Shown: piece by piece, positions 51,481 through 63,750 of the stretch
Layout of the letters: every line of letters starts with the position of its first letter
How positions within the stretch are numbered: position 1 is the first letter of the stretch
Origin: Leptoclinus maculatus
Lineage: Eukaryota > Chordata > Actinopteri > Perciformes > Stichaeidae
Assembly (NCBI GenBank): GCA_032191485.1
Contig: JAVDOI010000137.1
Location: forward strand, 74,501 to 138,500
Direction: 5' to 3'
DNA length: 64,000 nucleotides
Position numbers and translations under genes: made by a program
Notes under the pieces: generated by a model
What the model saw: the letters and a program-made list of their open reading frames with translations, nothing else
What the model was told of the DNA's origin: nothing
Database searches by the model: none

Positions 51481-54400
51481 GGACGAGGGGCGTTTTTACC
51501 GAGTTACCTGGAGGGTCTGAGGAGGAACCCCAACACGAACTGCGGCCAAACGGCTCCGGCGAGACCACTAACTGTTCGTAAACCGGGTCCGGGCGAAAGA
51601 GAGTCCGGTCTGGGTGGTAACGGTCAAACGGACGATAAGAGGAGGAAGAACCAGACAACGGCAGCGCCAGGTTCGTTTAGCGGGAACGGTCGCAGGTGAC
51701 AGCAACCAATTAAGAACTAATTTACATATTCCTGAATAATTAAATTATTTTATTCATCCTAATCCTATATATTTCTATTTTTGTTTTTAACAAAAGATGG
51801 CCAGAAACGAGAAAAAAGGAATATAAAGCAGTTTTTCACCAAATGGTAACTTCTCCATCTGAAGAAAACTTAATGGAAAGGTAAGATACGTTTATTCATT
51901 TAAATAACAGTTAAATATGAACATTACTACTTCACCTTATGTTTACACAGGTACGTAGGTGAATATACCTTTGCTTTCATATATATTCACCTATAAATAC
52001 ACTGATACTAGGTGATAGTGTGTTAAAGTTAATGATGGGATAAAGATTTATTTAAAAGAAGTAAAACATACTAAAGCTCAATTTAAATAAATATAATGTA
52101 AGTTGAGTAAAAAACATGAAAGTGAAGTTTTACTTTGGTGAATTGTACATTTATTGATGTAAAACTTTGCAGAAATATGAAATGAATTAGATGTAGAATA
52201 TAATTTTTCATATATTGTTGTGAACCTTATGAAAACAACAACATTAGCCAGTAGAAGTTTATATAAGTAAAGCTTTAATTAATATAAGTTTTTATATTTA
52301 ACTAAAATGGACCTAACCGGGTAACATCGATGAATCATTTTAAATACAACTTAATTTTTATTTTTTGCGCAAAAATGTTCAAGATTTATAGACAGAATGT
52401 AAAGGAGGAGAGCTAGTAACGTTAGCAGCACCGCTAACGGCTAACCAACGGAGGCTCACTTCAGTTACATTATGATGCCTTCAGGCTCTACTCAGTGAAA
52501 ACTAAGAAATTAACTGCATTCTATTCAGTAATACTGTTTAAAGTTGAGATTACTTTCTCTCCAGGCTGCCGTCTGAGATTCTACTGAAGATTCTGTCGTA
52601 CCTGGACGCCTCCTCGCTGTCCTGCATCAGCCACGTCAGCAAAACCTTCCACCAGCTCGCCGGCGATGAGTAAGTCCGACATCGTTCATATGGTGTCACC
52701 GTTTTATCCCATCAATTGTGTAAATATATATGTAAATAATCTTTATTAGGAAGGTAGCAAATCAAACTATAATGTTTCTACTGTGGCTTCTTCACAGTAA
52801 ACACACTCAAGATTCCCCTGTTTCATGCCTTACTTTGAAAAGATCAGGTAAAGGGCTTTTACTGTGAAGGAGCTGGAGGGCTTTTACTGTGAAGGAGCTG
52901 GAGGTCTTTTACTGTGAAGGAGTCTGATGGCTTTTACTGTGAAGGAGCTGGAGGACTTTTACTGTGAAGGAGTCTGATGGTTTTTACTGTTTTGAAAATA
53001 CGATTTGAAACCGTAAAAGAACAAGATCTGAATCTGAAAATATTAAATCTGCAACTGAAAAATATAAGACCTCAAATATCAAAATGTATATATGAAAGTG
53101 AAAAATAAATATTTTATTCAAAACAATTCCAGAACTGTTATATTTAACCCCCAAAACACGTTTCCTTCACTTATTTTTTAGTTTGAATGCATTTTTTTGT
53201 CAAACAAGACCAAAATTTGAACTTTCAATTTTCAATTCAAATTCAAAAATTCTCAAAACTATTTATATTTTTCCGGACTTTTTTTTTCTTCAGCAGATCA
53301 GAACAGGATGTAACTTAATGCAACAATAATAATTATAAACTTGTGTTTACTTCCCTGCAGCCAATTTCTTACGTTTTTTTTCCTGTAGTGTCATATGGCA
53401 TAAGATTTACATGTCAGATTTTGGGGATCCAACATGGAGGCCAAAGCCGGCGGCGGGTGACGCCGTGCTGGAGGTCGACTCGATGCCGGTGGAACGTCGG
53501 TCGGCGGGTCACTGGAAGAAGATGTACTTCAGGACCGCCACCGGACAGGATGTGGACAAGTGGAGGAGAGAGATGAGAGACGTCTGCCCGATCACCGGTT
53601 TACCCCGGAGGACGGAGTGGGTCCTCAGGTACGACAGGAAGTAGACCAAGGCCATGTCGTATATCTCTACGTTAACCAAAGGGAAAAATCTACCAGCATT
53701 TATTCATGAATGTCGCTGACAAACAAACATTTTACTATAAATTAGGTGAGATAATTTGCACTAATTGGCAGCTATTTTGATAATAGACTAATAATAATAT
53801 GACAATTATGATAATAATAATGTATTAATAGGCACAAAGTGCTATACAGATTTCCCATGAACTCAAGGTGAAGTCTAAGAAAAGGTAATAACCACATATA
53901 TAAAAATAATAAAAATGAAGTGGTCTCATCTAATGCTAGTTTGTATCTACCAGGTGATTAATTGTGAATAAATTCAGCAGATTAATGGATATTAATAATT
54001 GTTAGTTGCAGCCATACGAGCCAACATGGACTTTTGGAAAAAAGATAAGTGTTAATGGTTCCGGATCCAGGAACCAGAAAAAACATGTTGAACCAAAGCA
54101 ACCAGAACCAAAAAAAACATGTAGAACCAGACAAACCAGAACCAGAAGAACCAGATAAATCAGAACCAGAAGAACCATGTAGAACCAGATAAATCGGAAC
54201 CAGAAGAACCATGTAGAACCAGAGAAACCAGAACCAGATAAACCACGTAGAACCAGAGAAACCAGAACCAGATAAACCACGTAGAACCAGAGAAACCAGA
54301 ACCAGACAAACCATGTAGAACCAGAGCAACCAGAACCATGTAGAACCATGTTCAACATTCTTGTGAACTTGAGTTAATCACATCTGATATTAGTGTTTCA

Positions 54401-57400
54401 GGGCTCTGAATGAAAGTAGCTCCTTATTTAAATATATAAAACTATAAACCCCTAAACATCAGAGATATCTGGTTCTTCTCCCCAGGAACCTGAACGTGAG
54501 CTGGGAGCTGACGTTGTGTTGTTGTTCGGGGCTGGAGATCACGATGGAGCCGAGCAGAGTGTACTTCGTCGAGTCCTCCGCCATCGTGCACTTCAGTGGA
54601 GAACGCTTCCTCAAATACCATCAGATCACAAACATCCAGCTGTACGGAGTCAGGAAGGAGACGGAGAAGAGCCCCAAAGCCAGGAGGTGAGACACAACTG
54701 GTGGTGTCACGGACCGTTAACGTTAACCTTCACAGTGACGATAAAGTTTTACTGACGATCGTTCTCCAATATTCAGTAAAACATGTGATCAGGACGTCAT
54801 TGATCTCTGATCTCTGATCTATGATAATGTTACTTTGTAAACTTGATCATTAAAAGTTCTATTTGCTCCACGTTTTGTTCTGATCCGCCCACCACCACAC
54901 CTTCACCTCTCCTTCCTCCTCTGCCTCTTCTTCCTCTACCTCCCTCTCTTATTTCTCCTCTTTCTCTTCCTTCTCCTCTTGATCCTCCTCTTCTTCCTCC
55001 TCTTCCTCTTCGTCAGACCTGGATGGCGTTCTCTGATCTTAGAGCTGGACCTGAGGACTCGTAATGGTTGGTTCTTTGGTAACGACAACCTGATCAGATT
55101 GACGCATCTACAGCCCGGCGTCACCATCGGCACCTGGAGGGTAAAGTGTTCAACACTTTTATTAAATATATATTAATGCTTTTGATGATCAATTTATGAA
55201 TTTATGTGTGTGTTTAGGGTGAAGACACCGTCGCCTTCATCATGGTCACCCTTCACTTCCACAAGCTGGTGGAGAAAAGTCTGCTGGGATCTCCAGTCTG
55301 GTGAGTTCACACGTTTCTCCCTCTGCTGGTCACAACACATCACTGCAGCTTTATTTGGTCAAATGTTAAAAAATTCAACAGATTTTTTAGTTCTGTCTTA
55401 CTTTTAGTTAATTGTTACATTTAAAACATAATAACCTTCTTACTTTGTTGTTTAGATTCTCTTTGTAGTATATATTGTATTTGTATTTTGTATTATTTAT
55501 TATGACCAAACGGTACTGTAGGGGCGCAACAAAGCATTTCACTAAAGGACTTGAATGGCTGATAATAGATTTTAGTGAATCTATTGATTCTCAAATAAAT
55601 ACATTTCAAAGAATCAGTTCAGTTACACTTTCACAAGCTTTGTTTTTATCTAATATTTGTGTTGCGTTCCTGGTTATGATCGTCTCTGAGGTGCTTTGCT
55701 TCATCCGTCCTTTTTGTCCCTTCCTGCAGCCCGTACTCTGAGCCGGTGGCCTTTCCTCCTGTGGATAACTCGGACCCTGAGTTTGGTCTGCACGGCTACT
55801 CGCTGCACTTTGTCCTCCACAACACTGGCACCGAGATCATGTTGGGAAACTTCCACCAACTCTGCTGTCGCAAAGGTAATCTGATTACATAATGTAACCT
55901 GATTAACAGGTAATCTGATTACCTGATCATTTAATTTAATCTGAGTAACATGTCATCTGGCTGGTTTACATTTTTTACGACGTTAAATCGTGGAGATTAC
56001 ATCAATTAGAGGGTCGTAGCTTTTGAGATTAAAAATAAGTAATCTGATCGCTATTTTCAATATTTATAGAAATTCTACCGTCTGACTTTAACCTCAGATT
56101 AAATAAAATACCTGGAACTGTCCTGACAGAAGAAGGTTTAAATCTCTAACACCTGATGTGTTGCTGCCATCAGTTCAGATCCAGGACGGTCTGGTGGAGC
56201 TGATGGTCATCAACTTGAACAACTTGTCTCAGCACAGATCGCTGTCGGGGAACATCAAGCTGCCCTGGAAGAGCGAGACCCTGGAGGGCTCAATAGAGGT
56301 ACGTCTATTAGTAAAGTAGTAAACTAAAGACCCTGGAGGGCTCAGTAGAGGTACGTCTATTAGTAAAGTAGTAAACTAAAGACCCTGGAGGGCTCAATAG
56401 AGGTACGTCTATTAGTAAAGTAGTAAACTAAAGACCCTGGAGGGCTCAATAGAGGTACGTCTATTAGTAAAGTAGTAAACTAAAGACCCTGGAGGGCTCA
56501 ATAGAGGTACGTCTATTAGTAAAGTAGTAAACTAAAGACCCTGGAGGGCTCAGTAGAGGTACGTCTATTAGTAAAGTAGTAAACTAAATACCCTGGAGGG
56601 CTCAGTAGAGGTACGTCTAATAGTAAAGTAGTAAACTAAATACCCTGGAGGGCTCAGTAGAGGTACGTCTATTAGTAAAGTAGTAAACTAAAGACCCTGG
56701 AGGGCTCAGTAGAGGTACGTCTATTAGTAAAGTAGTAAACTAAATACCCTGGAGGGCTCAGTAGAGGTACGTCTATTAGTAAAGTAGTAAACTAAAGACC
56801 CTGGAGGGATCAGTAGAGGTACGTCTAATAGTAAAGTAGTAAAAGTCATGGAAATATTCGTCTGAAATACCTGTAAAATAGACTTCATGTGGTTAAATTA
56901 ATATCGACTAAGAATAATGTATATTTATGAAACAATACTTTAATGTTCGGGTCGATACATTTCGTCACTTCATGTTGTAACGTCAGACTCCGACCTTTTT
57001 ATTCTTAATTTTCATGAAAATTTGCCTCAAAAGCATAAAAGTCTTGTAAATCTGTTAAAAAATGAGTTTGAGCCCTGAATAAAGTAGCCACACATGTAAA
57101 CAACTGAAATATGGATTTAGTGTGAACCAGCAAACCTGACCACAGTCGTAGACGTCTGTTTCAGTTTTGTTTTCTAGCTCAGCTGTTCGGTGGGGGGGGG
57201 GGGGTAAAGGGTTCGCATCCCTTTTATTTCAGCTATGACGGTTCTTCCGTAGAACTGCTGCATCATGACTCTGACTCTGCTGGACGAGTTCCAGAAACCC
57301 TTCTGGTGCGTCAGCTCGTCCATTTTCATCGTCGGGACCAAGTGGCCGCTGACCGTGGACTACGGCGACGAGCACTTCCTGATGCACTTCTACAGCCCCG

Positions 57401-57519
57401 AGGGTCACGTGAAGATGAAGCTGGTCTGGCTGGAGGAGCAGAAGCAGTTCTTCGTCGTCAGCCTCGTCGTCTACGTTCCTGTCGCCAAAGTCAACAAGCG
57501 CTTCAGCAGAGCGTACTGA
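51472..57519 (+). CDS. fbxo15: F-box only protein 15, ten exons
   Basis: Exons 51472-51695, 51797-51880, 52565-52669, 53389-53628, 54486-54686, 55017-55140, 55218-55300, 55730-55875, 56174-56298 and 57253-57519 give 1599 nt, 532 aa (human about 510). The N-terminus MAAGRGAFLPSYLEGL resembles the family start. The F-box (about 103-150) reads RLPSEILLKILSYLDASSLS and ends VIWHKIYM. Family blocks follow: HWKKMY, PITGLP, LHFHKLVEKSLLGSP, FGLHGYSLHF, MTLTLLDEFQKPFWC, and VPVAKVNKRFSRAY at the end. F-box proteins recruit substrates to SCF (SKP1-CUL1) ubiquitin ligases; FBXO15 is best known in embryonic stem cells and as a ligase for P-glycoprotein regulation. Exons 1-2 can also be joined by an alternative in-frame donor pair (51670 and 51845). 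Intron 9 opens with a 52-bp tandem array of donor copies. Divergent from dyrk2, convergent with the pyrin/B30.2 gene. Confidence 0.94.
52854..52992. repeat. 25-bp tandem repeat in fbxo15 intron 3
   Basis: Five to six units of CTTTTACTGTGAAGGAGCTG-type sequence, alternating GCTGGAGG and TCTGATGG ends. Confidence 0.9.
54060..54350. repeat. GAACCAGA-type degenerate tandem repeat in fbxo15 intron 4
   Basis: Irregular units built from ACCATGTAGAACCAGA and AACCAGAACCAGATAAACC. The long open frames on the minus strand here are artefacts of the repeat. Confidence 0.9.
56277..56850 (+). repeat. 52-bp tandem array duplicating the exon 9 splice donor
   Basis: The first unit contains the last 22 nt of exon 9 (ACCCTGGAGGGCTCAATAGA and flanks) and its donor GTACGT at 56299. 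The unit then repeats at an exact 52-bp period, placing GTACGT at 56351, 56403 and so on to 56819: eleven in all. Units differ by few substitutions (CAATAG/CAGTAG, ATTAG/AATAG). Confidence 0.95.
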
Positions 57520-57734
57520 AGCTGAAGATGTTTTACAGTTCTGATGCAGCGACTGAGTTCTTCAGTTGTTTACAACAAATCCCATCCTAGTTTTTGTTAT
57601 TTATTGTACAAAAGTATTCTGTAAGAATGGGAGGAAAACAATAATTGATGTCAAACTTATGCTGTTGAAGCTGCATTCATTTTGTTCACAATGCAGGTCG
57701 TGTGTCACTGTTTTTGTTTCTATTACATTTGAAG

Positions 57735-57740
57735 AATAAA
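57735..57740 (+). promoter_or_regulatory. fbxo15 polyadenylation signal
   Basis: AATAAA about 215 bp after the stop codon; the transcript end is expected near 57760. Confidence 0.6.
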
Positions 57741-57759
57741 AGTGACTGGATCCTGAAAA

Positions 57760-59849
57760 AGCATTTAGTGCCACATTTCATTTAGAATTTCAGTAACAAA
57801 TTTTAGTTTGTTGAACAAAAAGCGATTTACATTCTCTGAGAACGGAAATAAAAAGGATTTATTTATTAGTCTGAGGAGTTTGGACTGTTTTTCAGTGGAA
57901 ATATACACATTTTATTGAAGAGAAGCCTCTAAAATGGGTTTATTGTTAATTTGTTACCGATACAGGTTGTTTTTCTTTCTATTACACTTGTTGAATAAAC
58001 GTAAAAAGTGCAAAATGTAATTTGTAAATAATATCCGTGACGAGGAGATAAAACAGACTAGATATTACATTTATTTTGAATTTCGGGATTTACTCATTTA
58101 TTAATTTCAAAACCACAAACAAATGGAAGAATTTCATGTGAAGAATAAACTGCTTCGTATAATATCTATAAATGGCAAGAAAAAAATCTTTTTATTTACA
58201 ATGCTCAGAAAATAGTGAAGATGTTTGTAAGGATCATAAATATCAATAAAACAGTGAGGTGCAAATCCAAAATACCCAACTGAACAGATCAAATCATGTT
58301 AAACATTGAGAGCATATTGATTAGTGTGATTGTTGTAAACTTGCATTGATTTTCTTATGGACAACTGTTGTATTTTTAAACTAATCTTACAGTGAACCAC
58401 TGTATTTATATCCCAGCTGTGTATATCAAATAATCTACATTTACATTTCAAAATGGTTGGCTACATATTTCATTGAAGTCTATGGGGACATTTAGTCCCA
58501 TTCTATTTATAATTTGGGCCTCTAACATTTCCACTTTAAATATTCTTACTTTTGCACACTTATCATCTGTACTAAAGCTTATCTGACAGTCATATTTAAT
58601 CAGTTATATACTGCAATTCATTGAAGTCTACTGCAGACTGTTTCAAAGCCTCCATTTACAACACATCTGTATTTCAGTTATTAAAGTGAATTAGTCTTCA
58701 TGTAATTAAATGAACCATCTACAAATCTGACCAATCACATCGATGTTCTTCTGGAAGTTCTCACCTCACTTAAACTATTAGAAATAATTTTTTTAAACTA
58801 AGATGAAATTATCAGTTAATTTATAACTATAATTATGTCAATTTTTGTACAATATTTGTAATACATTAACCATATATTCATATTCTGTAAGAATTAAACT
58901 AAAAGATACAAACTTCAGCTTTTGCTGTTTTCACAAAAAATAACACAAATTTAATTTTGGAAAAAAGTTCTTTATTTGTAATTTGTTCATAATGCAGCCA
59001 GTCTGTGTAGCAATGTTTGTATTATTAACAGAATATTGATTCCAATGAAGTACTTTAGTTTCAATAAAATAAAAAACAGGCAAATATGGTATGTATTTCA
59101 TAAAAGTCCAACATTTCTTTTACTTGAATAAGAAGAAAATAGAAAAATAAAAATAGATTATATTGATTACATCTGACAGCATTACATTGTAATAAAACAA
59201 TTCCACACATAAATGAAATATCACTTTCAAAAGATGAATTTCATTGTTTCTCAACAACTTAAATCAAAAATCAATCAAACCATCCGTCAAATACCCATTT
59301 ACTACCAAATACAAGTCTCAAAGATGAAATATAGATTACATTTTCAATCATTTGTAGCCACTTTCAATTTTGTATTTTATTATCATTCTATTAGTGGCCA
59401 GACAACACTGGTTTACAGTACATTTGGAGCACATATTGGACTTTGGATATTGGATAAAAATATGTAAATGAATAAAGCAAAAATAAACAAATTCACCACA
59501 ATTTGAAATAAAGTTTATACAATAGAGTAAATACCACACATTCTATTATAAAGTTGTTCACACCCATTGGACATTCAAAGATATGTTTTCACTTTCACTT
59601 TTTGTTGTTATTAGACCTTTAACTCCTCTAAAAGGAGTTTTCTTACCAACAAAGACTGCATTTGTGTTAATGGAGTACAAGATACATACAAAAGTCAAAC
59701 CTGCTCATCCAAACATATCACTGCAAGTGGTTAATAACTCCACTGGCTACTTTAAGGTGAGACAATGTAGACAATTAGTATTCTTATAAGTACTGCTTGC
59801 ACAGCACAACTCTGGCCAAGCTTATCAGAACTCTAATCAACTAGAATGA
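57760..59849. other. AT-rich spacer between convergent genes
   Basis: No exon or mobile element recognised. Probably includes the 3' UTR of the minus-strand pyrin/B30.2 gene at its right end. Open frames at 59213-59467 and 59583-59789 show no family features. Confidence 0.4.
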
Positions 59850-62800
59850 TTAATTGTTTTGATTGACAGGACAAACGATCAAGGGGGCAGAGTTTCTACC
59901 GTTGTCGTTAGTACAGGGACTAAAGTATGGAAGGAGTTTCTCAGTGAAGGAGCAGCCGGTGAAGGAGTAGAGAAGATCTGCAGCATCTACATCATAAAAG
60001 GAGACCAGACCCTCCTCATAATCCACAAACACGCCCACCTTCTGAGGATACGACTTCAGGGAGAGGTTCACTGATGGTTCATCAATAGCCTCATACTCGT
60101 CTCCTTTCCTCAACCACATCGTCCAGAAACCCTTTTCGGGACTCAATGGGACACCTCCCTTCCTTTCAATCGACTCTTTGGCAACTCCTAAGGTCCAGGC
60201 TGTCTTGTCTTTAACCTGAACCTCGAAGTAAAATCTTCCAGAAGAGAAACCCTGCTCCCCTAAGACGTTCACAGAGCTGTAGAATCTCTGAGGGTTCTCT
60301 GGTAGTGGCTTCTTCACATCACCGTGATGTACTTGCTTCCCATCACCAGACAGGACGAGATTCGGATGAGCTGTATCAGGATCCAGAGTCACCTCCACTG
60401 CAAATTGCTGGACGCTCATCAGCTCAGCCTTCTTTATTTCATGATCTTCTTTTTGACCACCAGGACTGACAGGTGAGATAATCAGAGGGGCAGAGTTTAT
60501 ACCACCGTCGTTAGGTTCGGGACTGAAGAATGGGTAGATTTTCTCAGTGAAGGAGCAGCCGGTAAAGGAGTAGAGAAGATCTGCAGTATGTACATCGTGA
60601 AAGGAGACCAGACCCTCCTCATAATTCACAAACACGCCCACCTTCTGAGGATACGACTTCAGGGAGAGGTTCACTGATGGTTCATCATTAGCCTCATACT
60701 CGTCTCCTTTCCTCAACCACACCGTCCAGAAACCACTTTTGGGACCCAATGGGACACCTCCCTTCCTTTCAATCGACTCTTTGGCAACTCCTACGGTCCA
60801 GGCAGTCTTGTCTTTAACCTGAACCTCAAAGTAAGATTTTCCTGATGAGAAACCCTGCTCCCCTAAGATGTTCACACAGCTGTAGAATCTCTGAGGGTTC
60901 TCTGGTAGTGTCTTCCTCACATCAGCGTGATGTACTTGCTTCCCATCACCAGACAGGATGAGAGCAGGATGAGCTGTATCAGGATCCAGAGTCACCTCCA
61001 CTGCAAACTGCTGGATCGTCATCAGCTCAGCCTTCTTTCTTTCACGATCTTCTTTTTGACCACCAGGACTGACAGGTAAGATAATCAGAGGGTCAGAGTT
61101 TATACCGCCGTCGTTAGTACAGGGACTGAAGAATGGGTAGATTTTCTCAGTGAAGGAGCAGCCGGTAAAGGAGTAGAGAAGATCTGCAGTATGTACGTCA
61201 TAAAAGGAGACCAGACCCTCCTCATAATCCACAAACACTCCCACCTTCTGAGGAGGGTCATTCAGAGAGAGCTGAACTACAGAGTTATCAATAGCCTTGT
61301 ACTCATCATCATTGTCCAAACCAATAGTCCAGTAGCCATCTTCAGGACTCAGGTTGATTTCTTTACCTCTGTTGATCGACTCTTTGGCCACGCCTACAGT
61401 CCAGGCAGTCTTCCCTTTAACCTGAATCTCAAAGTACAACCTTCCTGAAGAGAAACTCTGCTTTCCTAAAATATTAACGCATTTCCTAAACCTCTTAGCG
61501 TTGTCTGGGAGGTTCTTATTTACATCTCCACAACTTACTTGCTTTCTATCATCCCACAGGATGAGAGCAGGATGAGCTGTGTCAGGATCCAGAGTCACCT
61601 CCACTGCAAACTGCTGGATCGTCATCAGCTCAGCCTTCTTTCTTTCATATTCTTTCTGGTCACCAAATTCATGCTTCTTAAGGTTCAGTGGGCGATTGAC
61701 AGGAGAGATAATCAGAGGGGCAGAGTTTTTACCACCGTCATTATTACAGGGACTGAAGAATGGGTAGAGCTTCTCAGTGAAGGAGCAGCCGGTGAAGGAG
61801 TAGAGAAGATCTGCAGCATCTACATCGTGAAAGGAGACCAGACCCTTCTCGTAATCTACAAACACGCCAACCTTCTGAGGATGGTGACTCAAAGAGAGAG
61901 GGACTATCGGGTTTTCAATAGCCGCATACTTATCATTCCTCAAACACATCGTCCAGATGCCATTTTCAGGTCTCAGTGAGAGGTTTTTCCCTCTGTTGAT
62001 CGACTCTTTGGCCACGCCTAGATCCCAATCAGTCTTCCCTTTAACCTGAACCTCAAAGTAAGATTTTCCTGAACAGAAACCCTGCTCCCCTAAGACGTTC
62101 ACATAGTTGTAGAATCTCTGAGGGTTGTCCGGTAGTGTCTTCTTCACATCGCAATGATGTACTTGCTTCCCATCACCAGACAGGATGAGAGCAGGATGAG
62201 CTGTATCAGGATCCAGAGTCACATTCACTGCGAATTGCTGGACCCACTTTAGTTTGGGGTTCTTTCTTTTAATCTTTTCTTTTCGAGCAACATCTAAAAC
62301 AAGGCAGAGAACAGACAGACTTCAATCATAAAATTCCAAATTGAAGGAACAAAGGTTTGACCTCATCATACCGTGTACCACAGAGCTCAAAAGAGGAAAC
62401 GGATTGAATTTCAGTTGGTTGGTCTGCCTCAAACAATAGGACTCCAATGTGGTTTTGTTCTCACAAAGCAAATTCAGGAAAAGGGGGCACTCGAGTGGTT
62501 AAAAAAGCAAAACAGTCACCTCAAGTCTTGTGGTGGATTTTGAGAGGTACCAACTATGATTAGGTTGACTTGTATACGTAGTTTTGAGTACTCATCTGTT
62601 TTTAAGGGGTCTTACAGAGATCTTTACCTGTGGACTCGGCAGTTCCACTTGATTGGCAGAACTATTAGCTGATCATTATCTAATTTATAAGATGGATCAG
62701 ATGTATGGGAAAGTTGACAGAGTGACCACGGACTTCCTCCGAGAATCACCACCTTATCATCATGGTAGGTTTTGTATGTCTCTGTGACCCTGGGAGCCAT

Positions 62801-63750
62801 GTTGTTAGGCTAAGGTCTTCCATGGGCCAGACCCTGAGTTATATATGAGACTTCATTGATTGGCCAATAAGGAACAGAACAATCATTTAAAACCGTGGCG
62901 CCCTTCCTGGAGCAAGGCCTGGGAGAGGTCTGGAAACTAGGTCAGACTCGGCTCGAAAAAAAACACATGGGACCACCACCATGCATAGTAACGACCCACA
63001 AAACGGGGTGTAAGGGTTTGGTGCATTGCTAGTCGATTGGCAAATGTAAAGCCCTTGGTGTGCAGACCCCCTACTTCGTAAATTTTGCTATGCGTAATGT
63101 AACCTGTTTGGTGGGGAAGGACCTGGACCCAGAGGTGTTGCTTTGTTATTGGACTTCTGTGTAAACCTCAGACTAGTCAATAACAAACACCACGATCGTG
63201 CAGAAGGCCAGTTCATAAGTCTACGTGGTATCAGTGCACCTTAAACCAAAGATTAATGATTGAGAATTAATTGTTTCATCTTATCTGCTGCCATATATGT
63301 TGTGAGAGCTGATCACCATCTCACCTTACCTATGATCATGACCATATGGTGGCGTACCATAATAAATGATCAATTTATTTGCAATTCATTTTTTTTTGCA
63401 CATTTCTATCAATAGATTGTTCATAACTCATGTAGTCATTTATGAGTGTGACACTCCTCTATTTTTCTGATGTTTCTATTCGTACATACCCCCAACTTAC
63501 CAATGCTGAAATTTTGGAAACGCTGCACCAGATCATTCCTTCCAATCTTTTCTAAAATCTCCGTGGTTACCTTCGTAGCTCCAGGACCCTGATATTTCTG
63601 GACCATTAGATCCACCGCGTCCTGCCTTTTTGCTTTCTCCAGCTGAGCCACTGGGATGCCATTCTCCTTCAAGTACCACTTGAATTGATCAAAGTCTTCA
63701 TCTTTTAAGTCCTGCAGAGTTTTCAAGAGCTCCTCTTTAAGTTTCACCAT
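59850..63750 (-). CDS. Pyrin-domain protein with four tandem B30.2 (PRY-SPRY) domains
   Basis: Two exons, 63750-63501 and 62293-59850, join through a consensus donor (GTAAGT) and a pyrimidine-rich acceptor in phase 1, giving 897 aa. Residues 1-83 are a pyrin death-fold domain (KTLQDLKDEDFDQFKWYL, then RQDAVDLMVQKY). A basic linker follows (RKEKIKRKNPKLK). Four B30.2 domains start at about residues 108, 316, 517 and 718, each beginning VTLDPDTAHP and containing WxxGVAKESI, QKVGVFVxYEEGLVSF and LLYSFTGCSFTEK, separated by charged linkers ending QQFAVEV. All four lie in one exon. The third and fourth are most alike. No NACHT, LRR, B-box, RING or coiled coil was found. Pyrin domains recruit ASC-type adaptors to inflammasomes and B30.2 domains bind ligands, so an immune sensor or adaptor is inferred. 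Related families are fish NLRs with B30.2, and pyrin/TRIM20. An unrecognised middle exon in the 1.2-kb intron cannot be excluded. Confidence 0.9.
62294..63500 (-). other. Intron of the pyrin/B30.2 gene
   Basis: A 1.2-kb intron without a recognised exon or repeat. No NACHT-type motif (P-loop GxxGxGKS) was seen on the minus strand. Confidence 0.5.

Noticed and set aside
62294..63500. Search for a NACHT/FISNA exon that would make the pyrin/B30.2 gene an NLR
   Set aside because: No P-loop or NACHT-like text on the minus strand, the intron is only 1.2 kb, and the two exons already join in frame.
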